Below the pieces are notes generated by a model, which was not told the origin of the DNA, ran no database searches, and saw only the letters and a program-made list of their open reading frames with translations. Of a DNA stretch of 14,135 nt, positions 6,153 to 13,900 are shown in pieces (position 1 is the first letter of the stretch; each line of letters opens with the position of its first letter). The translations under genes and the position numbers were made by a program. The DNA is from an uncultured delta proteobacterium (GTDB taxonomy: Bacteria > Myxococcota_A > Polyangia > Polyangiales > Ga0077539): assembly GCA_903860995.1 (NCBI GenBank), contig CAIOSS010001370.1:1-14135 (forward strand), read 5' to 3'.

Positions 6153-8596
6153 CGGGCGCGCTCCCGGCGGCGCTGCGCCAGCACCATCGCTGCGGGCAGC
6201 ATGAACATCGCCGTCCCGATGCACGAGAGCTCGCCAGCGACGGCGAGGTAGCCGAAGGACTGGAGGGCCTGGTTGTCGGCCGCGAGCAGCGAGCCGTACC
6301 CGATGATGGTGGTGAGCGAGCAGAGGGTGACCGCGCCGCCGACGGTGAAGAGCACGCCCGTGAGCAGCGAGCCCAGCACCATGGCCGCGGGCCCGAGGCG
6401 CCGCGTGGCGAGCAGCGAGTGGAAGACCACCACCAGGAAGGCCGCGAAGGTGGCGCGCGGGCCGTCGGTGCTCATCGCGCGCACCATCTCCGCGAAGACC
6501 GTCGAGCGGCTGACCGTGGGCACCGTGCGCCCGTCGGCGAGGCGGACGTTCTGCGTGAGGTCGGCGACGATGATGAGCTTGCGCCCGTCGCTCGGGGTGA
6601 ACCAGGGCTTGTAGTAGACGAACACCGGCGTGCCGAAGCGGCCGGACTTCTCGGTGAACTGCGCGCGCACCAGGGCCGGGAGCTCGTCGGGCTGCGGGGC
6701 GCGGAGGCCCTCCGGCGGCCGCCACTCCTGCGCGAGCGCGAGGTCGCCTCCGCGCAGGTCGGGGAGCGCGGCGTCGATGTCCGCGCGGATGGTCTGGAGG
6801 ATCTCCAGCTTGCGGGCCATGGCGTCGGGCTGCCCGCCGAGGCGGTCCCACGCGGTCTCGATGTGGTCGATGTAGCGGCCGCCGGTGCGCTCCTGGTCGC
6901 GACGCAGGAGCGCGGAGGACAGCTCGAGCACGTCCTCGAAGCGGTCGGCCAGGAGGATGTCCGGCGAGCTGCTCCGGCCGATGAAGATGCGGTTGGCGCG
7001 GCGGCTCCAGGAGTCTGCGCCGGTGTGCCGCGAGCCGCGCGAGCCGAGGTTGGCGAAGTTGTACTCCCACGGGTCGCGGAGGTAGGCCGGCAGCGCGACC
7101 GCGGACCACACGCAGAGGGCGGCGCCCACCAGGAGGATCTGCTTCGGGTAGCGCGCGGTGATCGTCGCGATGGCGCCGGTGATGGGCGTGGGGTTAGGGC
7201 CCGACGAGGTGACCCGGGCGGCGCGCGCGGGGAAGAGCCGGGCGCGGAGCGCCTCGACGGCGGTCACCGTGGCGGGCACGACGATCATCGTGGCGCACCA
7301 GCAGAAGATCATCCCGACCCCGCCGATGAGGCCAAACTGCGAGAACCCGCGGAAGGACGTGAGCATCAGCGAGCCGTACGCGAAGGCGGCCGCGAGGGCG
7401 GCGAGCTGCGTGCCGCGGCGGCAGGTGACCGCGGCGTCGACGAGGGCGGCCTCGACGGAGTCGCCCAGCGCGCGGCGGTCGCGGTAACGCGCGAGGTAGA
7501 TGATCCCGTAGTTGATGCCGTTGCCCGCGATGATCGAGCCGAGGAAGGCCGTCGACGCGTTGAGGTAGCCGAAGGCGAAGAAGGCGACGCTGAACGCGAG
7601 GCCGACGCCGGTGATCATCGCGAGGCCGATGTGCGCGAGGGACGAGAACGAGCGGAAGAAGAGAACGATGGCGCCCAGGATGAGCACCACCGCGAGGCCG
7701 GAGGTCTTGATGGCCTCCTCCTTGAGGGCGTCGCGCTCGGCGATGGCGTTGGGGATGTCGCCGCCGAGGCCCACCTGCGCCCGCGGGTGGAAGCGCTCGG
7801 GGTGCACGTCGCGGATGATCTGCGTGGCGCGGGCCATCAGCCGGTCGCCGGTGCGGTCGCCGGTGCCCGTGGCGGGCGAGCGCAGGACGATGGCGTAGAG
7901 GGTCCCCTCGGGGTTGCGGAAATACCCGGTAGGGTATTGATCGACCTCCCGGGTGCGCGTGCGGAGCTGCGCGCGGAAGCGGTGGAAGGGCCGCGCGGCG
8001 GCCGACACGTTGGCTGGCTCGGGCTCCGCCGCGGGGGCCGCGGAGGCGGTGGTGCTCGCCGCGGGGGGGGCGCGCCCGTGGTCGCTGCGAAGCTCGGCGC
8101 AGGTCTCGTCGTCGAGGTCGACGAAGCCGGGCTGGGCCCGGCGGCGCGCGCGCTGGAGCTCGCAGGAGATCTCCTCGAGGTCGCCGACGTCCGCGTAGAG
8201 CCAGCGGCGCTCCCAGAAGAAGCGTCGGATCTCCTCGGGGCCGTGCTCGACGGTGCGCACCAGCGTGGGCGGCAGCGCCCGGAGCTGCGCCTCGAGCGCG
8301 TCGACGAGGCGACGGTTGGCCTCGGGGTCGGGCGAGTCGACGACCACGAACATCGTGGCGCTGCCGCCGCCCATGCGCGCCATGGCCCGGCGCAGCAACC
8401 GCGCCCCGACGCTCTGCGAGGGCAGCAGCTCGATGAAGTCCTGGCGAAACTCCAGGCGCGACGCGGTCAGGGCGGAGAGCGCGAGCACGAGGAGCGTGCC
8501 GAGCAGCACCCGAAACGGCCGGCGGGCGCCGAGGCGGGCGAAGAAGACCAGCACGCGGTCGATGGCGGAGAGGGTCGCGGAGGGCGGAGCAAGCAT
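6149..8596 (-). CDS. MMPL/RND-superfamily transporter with altered relay helices
   Basis: This is an inner-membrane transporter of about 815 residues in the MMPL/HpnN group, which export lipids or hydrophobic molecules to the periplasm or outer membrane. The layout is: TM1 (PFRVLLGTLLVLALSALTA); a large periplasmic domain with an Ala/Pro-rich stretch (APPAASTTASAAPAAEPEP); TM2-TM6 with the SIIAGNGINYGIIYLARYRD signature; TM7 (ILLVGAALCVWSAVALPAY); a second periplasmic domain; then C-terminal helices including GGAVTLCSLTTIIGYGSLL. In the TM4 signature the acidic residue expected before Tyr (as in the Asp-Tyr relay of MmpL3) is Asn (codon 7511-7513). In the second half, the sequence runs from TM9 (VLGSLLTGVLFT) directly into GGAVTLCSL, so the TM10 region with the second relay pair is missing (separate finding). 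ATG 8596 is chosen over GTG 8608 because GGTGA lies 8 nt before it. It follows a methyltransferase by 60 bp and overlaps the next glycosyltransferase by 4 bp. Confidence 0.85.
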   Translation of the reverse strand: MLAPPSATLSAIDRVLVFFARLGARRPFRVLLGTLLVLALSALTASRLEFRQDFIELLPSQSVGARLLRRAMARMGGGSATMFVVVDSPDPEANRRLVDALEAQLRALPPTLVRTVEHGPEEIRRFFWERRWLYADVGDLEEISCELQRARRRAQPGFVDLDDETCAELRSDHGRAPPAASTTASAAPAAEPEPANVSAAARPFHRFRAQLRTRTREVDQYPTGYFRNPEGTLYAIVLRSPATGTGDRTGDRLMARATQIIRDVHPERFHPRAQVGLGGDIPNAIAERDALKEEAIKTSGLAVVLILGAIVLFFRSFSSLAHIGLAMITGVGLAFSVAFFAFGYLNASTAFLGSIIAGNGINYGIIYLARYRDRRALGDSVEAALVDAAVTCRRGTQLAALAAAFAYGSLMLTSFRGFSQFGLIGGVGMIFCWCATMIVVPATVTAVEALRARLFPARAARVTSSGPNPTPITGAIATITARYPKQILLVGAALCVWSAVALPAYLRDPWEYNFANLGSRGSRHTGADSWSRRANRIFIGRSSSPDILLADRFEDVLELSSALLRRDQERTGGRYIDHIETAWDRLGGQPDAMARKLEILQTIRADIDAALPDLRGGDLALAQEWRPPEGLRAPQPDELPALVRAQFTEKSGRFGTPVFVYYKPWFTPSDGRKLIIVADLTQNVRLADGRTVPTVSRSTVFAEMVRAMSTDGPRATFAAFLVVVFHSLLATRRLGPAAMVLGSLLTGVLFTVGGAVTLCSLTTIIGYGSLLAADNQALQSFGYLAVAGELSCIGTAMFMLPAAMVLAQRRRERAR

Positions 8597-8656
8597 CGGG
8601 GGGGTCACCGGTGCACGGGCTGTTCCCGGCGAAGCTGAAGGGAGTGGTGGCGGGGC

Positions 8657-9316
8657 TCAGGGCGTGCGGCGGAGCAGCCAGTCGTAATAGACCGTGGCGC
8701 CGGGGATCGTGGGGATGGGCAGCGTGAGCCGCGCCTGGTCGTCGACGACGAAGCCGTTGGCGTGGAAGCGCGCCGCGACCTGCTGGGGGGTGGTGACATG
8801 GTGGTCGTCGATGCCCTTGAACCCGATGGCCAGGAACGACACCTCCATCATCTTGTTGACCGCGGGCATCCCGAGCAGGAAGCGCCCGCCCGGGCGCAGC
8901 ACCCGGCGCACCTCGGCCAGGGCCTTCTCGAAATCGTGCAGGTGCTCGAAGGTCGAGAACGACGCCACGAGGTCGAAGTGCGCGTCGGGGTAGGGGAGCT
9001 CGTACACCGAGCCCTGGCGGAGCTCGGACTTGAGCGAGAGCGCGTCGAGGATGCTGGTCGCGAGCTTGGGGTCGGCGTCGAGGTCGATGCCATGCACCTC
9101 GGCGGCGACGCCGTGGAGCGGGACCTGTACCGCCCCGGAGCCGTAGCCGATCTCCAGGGCGCGCTCGAAGCGCAGGTCGCGGAGCATGCGAAGCCCGAGG
9201 TTGATGCGCTCCCGGAAGAGCCACCCGGTGAGCGGGCGCCGGTAGTAGCGGATCGGGTCCGTCGGGCCGTTGGAGGGGAAGCGCTTGACGAGGTCGAGGG
9301 TGATCTCAGCGGTCAT
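8657..9316 (-). CDS. Class I SAM-dependent methyltransferase (second of a pair)
   Basis: This 219-residue protein is a Rossmann-fold methyltransferase transferring a methyl group from S-adenosylmethionine. Motif I is ALEIGYGSGAVQV (53-65), the acidic ribose-binding end is GIDLDAD (76-82), motif II is FDLVASFSTFEHL (114-126), and RVLRPGGRFLLGMP (138-151) is the typical post-II strand. Before the SAM domain is a 50-residue helical region (PIRYYRRPLTGWLFRERINL). The ATG at 9316 is chosen; it lies 40 nt after the stop of the preceding methyltransferase and has only a distant GGAGAG, so coupling is likely. Upstream in-frame codons overlap that gene and look unlike protein. Position between another methyltransferase and the MMPL transporter suggests it modifies a glycan or lipid made by this cluster. 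Whether it methylates O, N or C is unknown. Confidence 0.85.
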   Translation of the reverse strand: MTAEITLDLVKRFPSNGPTDPIRYYRRPLTGWLFRERINLGLRMLRDLRFERALEIGYGSGAVQVPLHGVAAEVHGIDLDADPKLATSILDALSLKSELRQGSVYELPYPDAHFDLVASFSTFEHLHDFEKALAEVRRVLRPGGRFLLGMPAVNKMMEVSFLAIGFKGIDDHHVTTPQQVAARFHANGFVVDDQARLTLPIPTIPGATVYYDWLLRRTP

Positions 9317-9356
9317 GGCGGTGGGGCTTTTGCTCTCCAGAAGGAAGTGGAAGGTC

Positions 9357-10097
9357 TCAGCCGGGCAGGCGCTCGACGACGATACGGGCGAAGAGGCCGG
9401 TCGCGGCGTCGCCCGGGTGGAGCGCGCGGTCGGCGGCCACGAGGGCGCGGGCGATGGGGCGCGGAATGTGGGTGTTGAGCCGCAGCCCGCCGGAGGCCAG
9501 GTAGAGCCACTTGTGGAAGGGCTCGCGCTTGACGACGCGCAGCGCGGGGAAGCTCCGCGCGAAGCGGGCGTCGGAGTCGCGGAACACGCTCGTAGGTAAG
9601 CGGGAGTTGGCGCCCTCCAGGCGGCCGACGCCCGCGATGTTCCAGTCGTCGGGGTCGAGGAGCGAGGGCTCATGGTGGATGGCGCGGTAGAACCACTGGC
9701 CCAGCGGGGTGAACCACGGCTCGATGAGCACGATGCGCCCGCCGGGGCGCAGGACGGTCTGCGCGCCGCGAAGGAACCCTTCGCAGTCGGGCAGGTGGTG
9801 GAAGACGTTGAAGGCCGTGATGGCGTCGAGGGAGTCGGGGTCGAAGTGCTCGGTGATCCTGCACGCGTCGACCACGCGGTCGACCCGCGGCACGGGCACG
9901 CACTCGCTGGTGATGGTGTGCGGCGCGAACTCCCGGAAGAACCCGCCGCCGGAGCCGAGCTCGAGCACCCGCGGAAACTCCGCCGGGGGGATCTCCTCCA
10001 GGATGCGCGCGTACACGTCCCGGTAGATCTCGTGGAGCAGGGGGTTGGCCCGGATGCGCCCGGCGGCGTCTTCGATCTCGTGCTCTGCGTCAGCCAT
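9357..10097 (-). CDS. Class I SAM-dependent methyltransferase (first of a pair)
   Basis: This 246-residue methyltransferase has motif I VLELGSGGGFFREFAP (44-59), then FDPDSLDAITAFNVFHHLPD (85-104) with the FHH seen in many small-molecule methyltransferases, and VLRPGGRIVLIEPWFTPLG (115-133). The C-terminal part has IHHEPSLLD, RLPTSVFRDSDARFARSFP and YLASGGLRL. From memory this layout (EPW.TP...HHEP...) recurs in methyltransferases of surface-polysaccharide clusters; I could not search to confirm. The start is ATG at 10097. An ATG at 10163, only 3 nt after the HEAT gene stop, is in frame, but its 22 extra codons use A or T at five third positions, unlike these genes, and are Gly-rich without homology-like content. 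It is separated by about 70 bp from the HEAT gene upstream and 40 bp from the second methyltransferase downstream. Confidence 0.83.
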   Translation of the reverse strand: MADAEHEIEDAAGRIRANPLLHEIYRDVYARILEEIPPAEFPRVLELGSGGGFFREFAPHTITSECVPVPRVDRVVDACRITEHFDPDSLDAITAFNVFHHLPDCEGFLRGAQTVLRPGGRIVLIEPWFTPLGQWFYRAIHHEPSLLDPDDWNIAGVGRLEGANSRLPTSVFRDSDARFARSFPALRVVKREPFHKWLYLASGGLRLNTHIPRPIARALVAADRALHPGDAATGLFARIVVERLPG

Positions 10098-10166
10098 CGC
10101 GTTGATCTCGGCCCCTACCACACCGCCGCCAACGCCGCATCCGCGAGGCGCCCGCCCGATCATGGC

Positions 10167-10853
10167 CTACGGCGCGAGGGCCTTGATGGCGTCGCGCAGG
10201 GCCTCGCGCTCGATGGGGTTGTCGGCCTTCTTCAGCGTCGCCTTGAGCGGGCCGAGGGCGCTCGCGTCGCCGACCCGCCGGAGGCCGCTCGCGCCGGCGA
10301 TGCGCACGTCGCGCTTCGCGTCGCCGACGGCGCCCACGAAGGCCGCGCAGAGCTGCGCGCGGCGCGGCGCGGAGGGCGGGTGCGCGATCGAGAAGCGGAT
10401 GAGCGCGCTCATCAACACCTCGCGCGTGGAGGCGTCGGCGTGGGAAGAGAGGGGTAGCACGAGGTCGAGCGAGGACTCTTCGCCGGTCGCCAGGACGCCT
10501 TCAATCGCCCACATTCGTGCACCGCGCGAGGGGTGGTCGAGGAAGGGCTCCAGCGCCGCCCCGATGCGGGCCTCGGCCCGGTAGGCGCTCGCGGCGCGCC
10601 CCAGGCACGTCGCCGCGTGGACCCGCACGACGTCGTCGGAGTCGCCCAGCGCGGCGATGAGCGCGTCGATGGCCCGGGCGTCGGTGGCCCACCGCTCCGT
10701 GAGGACGTTGATCGGGCCCAGGAGCTCTTTCTGGAGGCGCGCGCCGGCCTCGCGTCGGGATGCGTCGGTCGGCCCCGACGCGAGGGTCGTCAGGTCTCCG
10801 GCGAGCCGCTGGGTGGCGAGGGCTTCGGCGCGTTCGGTGAGAGATCGAGCCAT
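10167..10853 (-). CDS. HEAT-repeat protein, candidate immunity protein for the upstream Rhs toxin
   Basis: This 228-residue all-helical protein has no signal peptide. From about residue 60 it consists of helix pairs spaced about 30-35 residues apart, including ALIAALGDSDDVVRVHAATC, LEPFLDHPSRGARMWAIEGV, a pair ending REVLMSALIRF, FVGAVGDAKRDVRIAGASGL and LKATLKKADNPIEREALRDA. This is the D-x-x-V-R pattern of HEAT/PBS-lyase-type repeats. Such repeats bind other proteins. The gene starts 52 nt after the stop of the Rhs gene on the same strand, with only a small hairpin between, in the place where polymorphic toxin loci usually carry the immunity gene. HEAT and other alpha-superhelical proteins are among known immunity-type folds, so this role is plausible but inferred. 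Against it, its composition (68% and 82% GC in the two lines counted) looks more like the shell than like the low-GC toxin tip. ATG at 10853 has no clear ribosome site. Confidence 0.8.
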   Translation of the reverse strand: MARSLTERAEALATQRLAGDLTTLASGPTDASRREAGARLQKELLGPINVLTERWATDARAIDALIAALGDSDDVVRVHAATCLGRAASAYRAEARIGAALEPFLDHPSRGARMWAIEGVLATGEESSLDLVLPLSSHADASTREVLMSALIRFSIAHPPSAPRRAQLCAAFVGAVGDAKRDVRIAGASGLRRVGDASALGPLKATLKKADNPIEREALRDAIKALAP

Positions 10854-10868
10854 GGGGATCGAGGGAGT

Positions 10869-10889
10869 GCCCCGGCCGACGACCGGGGC
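10869..10889 (-). other. 7-bp hairpin between the Rhs stop and the HEAT gene
   Basis: GCCCCGG (10869-10875) pairs perfectly with CCGGGGC (10883-10889) around a 7-nt loop. On the minus strand it lies 16 nt past the Rhs stop and 15 nt before the HEAT start. No T-run follows, so it is not a clear terminator. It could temper expression between the two genes, or be chance in GC-rich DNA. Confidence 0.35.
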
Positions 10890-10905
10890 GCAAGTTCGTG
10901 ACGGG

Positions 10906-13900
10906 TCAGTACGTGCCGTAGTTGCGGGCCAGGCGGCTGTTGACCGTCGAAGCGTTGATCATCGTGCGGTTGCCGCCGGGGGGGCTGTGATAGGCGTGGT
11001 AGTAACCCCCCGTCACAGGCCGACTCTTGTTGAGCAAGAGCGGCGTCTGGTTGGCCAGCTGGTTGTTCGCCGCGTGGACGAGCGCTGAGCCTTCGAGGTT
11101 GCGCGCCAGCCGGTAGCAGAGGCCGTTCGCCACCACCCGCATCCGACCGAAGGTCTTCGGCGGCGTGCCCGGGGCCCCGTTGCGGTGCTGGCTGGCACGG
11201 GCGCCGGGGTGCTGCTCGGTGATGCCGACGTAGAGGATCTGTGGGGGCTTCCCGTTGTCCTCGAGCACGTACACGCTGTACTTGCCCTTCCCCTTCCCGC
11301 AGACGAGGCCCAGCGGGTCTTCCCAGCTGATGGGGTTCGGGGCGTAGCGGTAGGTGTTGAAGCTCGCGAGATAGCGAAGCGGGTCGGGCGAGACGAACTG
11401 CCCGACCGCGGGGTCGTAGTAGCGGTGCCGGTTGTAGGAGAGGCCCGACTCGTCGTCGGCGAGCTGCCCCGGGAGCCGGAGGCGCTGGCTCGCGTAGGTG
11501 CCGTGCTCGCGCAGGAGGCGGCCCCAGTCGTCGAAGGTGCCGTGCCACGCGAGGGCGCCGTCGTCGGAGAGGATCTCCTGCGGGCGCGGGGCGTCGAGCC
11601 CCGTGGAGACGACGTGCAGGCAGCGGCCGTCTTGCCACACCGCGTGGGCCTCGCCCTCGGTGATGAGGTAGTCGGTGACGGAGGCCCCCGACCGCTCGCA
11701 CATCAGGTCATCGCCGGACCAGAAGTACTCCGTGACGACGTCGCCGCTGCGCTTGGACACCCGCCGCCCGAAGCCGTCGTAGGCGTAGCGCGTGACCGAG
11801 CCCCCAGGGTGCCCGATGCCGACCAGCTGGTCCAGTGGGTTCCACTCGAAGTGGTCTTCGCCGCGCTCGTCGCGCACCCGGACCACGCGCCCGTCGGCGT
11901 CGCGCTCCCACGACCGGAGCCCGTCGGAGCGGAGGCGGTTGCCCCGGTCGTACTCGAGCTCGCGGAGGTTCATCGCCCGGAGGTTGCCGCAAGGGTCGTA
12001 GCGGTAAGTCACCGCCCTGTCAGGGCTGCTCGACGCCGCGAGCCGGCCGGTGAGGTCGTACTGGTAATCGCGCCGCCCGCGCAGCGAATCGTCGACCGCC
12101 ACGAGCTGCCCGACGCCGTCGTGGTGGTACCGCCGCTCGACCACCCCCGGCACGCGCTGGAGGGTGAGGCGCCCCTCGGGGTCGTGCTCCCGCCGCTCGA
12201 CCGCGGCGCCCATCGTGCGCTCGAGCAGCATGTCGTCCGGGCCGTACGCGAACTCCTGCCGCTCGCCGCGCGCGTCGGCGACGCTCACGAGCCGCCCGCG
12301 CAGGTCGACGCGGAACCGCAGCGGCCCGCAGCCCGCCAGCTCGAAGTCGCGCCCCGCGAGCGCCCCCGAGGCGTGCTGCGCGTAGGCGACGCGCGCGCCG
12401 TTCTGGGTCTCCGCGACGACGTACCCGCAGGCGTCGTAGGTGAGCTCGACGACGGAGTCGGGCGTGCGCACCTCGACAGGGCGGCCGTGCTCAAAGCGCT
12501 GCGCGATGAGGGTGACGCCGTCGCAGGTCACCGCCTCGACGTTGCCCGCGGCGTCGTAGGCGAAGCCGAGCAACCGGCCGTCGGCCCGCTGGTGCTGCAC
12601 GGGGCGGTCCGCGAGGTCGTACCCGAAGCGCTCGATCGACCCGTCGAAGTGGTGCATCTCCGCGATGTTGCCCGCGAGGTCGCGGATGAGGCTCAGCACC
12701 TCCCCCGCGGGGTTGCGCACCTGCACCAGCCGCGACTCGAGGTCATAGACGAAGTCGTGGGTGAAGCCCGCGGCGTCGGTGTGCGCCTCGCACTCGCCGT
12801 AGGGCGACCAGAGCCACCGCTCGGCGGTGCCGTCGGGCTGGTGGATCGCCGTGGGCTGCCCGTCGGGGTCGTGCTCGAAGCGCCACGTCGCGCCGGTCGC
12901 GTCCGTCTCGGAGGCGAGACCGCCGAGGTCGTCGTACGCGAAGGTGCGCGCCAGGCCCCGCGGCCCCTCGTACGCGGTCGGCATGCACTGCTCGTCAAGC
13001 GTCTCCCGCAGGAGGAGCCCGTAGGCGTCGGCGTAGCTCCGCACGGTGACCGCGGCGTCGCGCGAGACCACCACCCGGTTTCCGCCCGGGGTGAGGTAGT
13101 CCACGATCGCGCTGCGGCCGTCGCGGACATAGCCCTGGTGCCGGCCGAGCGGGTCTTCGACGGAGACCAGGGCGCCGCGCTGATAGCCCAGGCGCCAGAC
13201 CGCGCCGTCGGCGTCCCGGATCTCCGTGGCCTGGTGGTCGTCGTTCCAGGCGAAGACGCGCGAGCCGCCGACGGGCCAGGTGATCTCCGCGACGTCGCCG
13301 CGGTCGTCGTAGCGGTAGCCCGTCACGGCGCCGAGGGGGTCGATCTCCTCGATGATGCGCCCGAGGTCGTCGAAGAGCGTCACCCGCTGCGCGCCGCTGG
13401 GGGCGGTCTCGCGCTCCACCTGGCCCCGCGCGTTGCACTCGTAGAGGGTGCTCCTCCCCGCCGAGTCCACGACCTCGGTGACGCTGCCCCCGCCGAGGTA
13501 CTGGAAGCGCCGCAGCCCGCGGCCGTTGTCGCCGACCGTCTCGACGCAGCGCCCCGCGGCGTCGTAGCGCATCCGCCAGACCCCGCCGCTGCGGCCCTCC
13601 TCGCGCACGAGGCGCCCGCCAGGGTCGTACTCGTAGCGCTGCGCCCGGCCGCGCGCGTCTTCGACGGCGGCCAGCATCCCGCGGTCGTCGTAGCGGTACC
13701 GCGCGACCACGCGGGGCGTCGGACCGCCGTGCGCCGCGTACCCGACGGCGAGCTCGGCGAGGCGATCGTCGGCGGAGTAGGTGAACACGACGCAGCGCGC
13801 GTCGAGGGTCTGCACGGCGCGGATCACCCGGCCGCGGACGTCGCGCTCCAGGGCGACCCCGTGCCCCGCGGGGTCGACGATCGCCCGCAGGGCGTAGCGG

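Noticed and set aside
6153..7109. In-frame extension of the glycosyltransferase far into the transporter gene
   Set aside because: The extension is Arg/Pro-rich shadow sequence. Homology-like sequence begins exactly at GTG 6152, which overlaps the transporter stop.
6419..8638. Long plus-strand open frame (over 700 codons) opposite the MMPL gene
   Set aside because: Its translation is a Gly/Ala/Arg/Glu-rich string without domains; it is the antisense shadow of a high-GC gene. The same applies to plus-strand frames at 2825-4603 and 4524-6251.
9317..9673. Upstream extension of the second methyltransferase frame
   Set aside because: It lies inside the preceding methyltransferase, is Ser/Pro/Ala-rich with no motif, and the ATG at 9316 fits the family's usual start.
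10098..10163. Alternative start for the first methyltransferase at ATG 10163
   Set aside because: The 22 extra codons have weak third-position GC bias and Gly-rich, non-conserved content, although the 3-nt distance from the HEAT stop keeps it possible.
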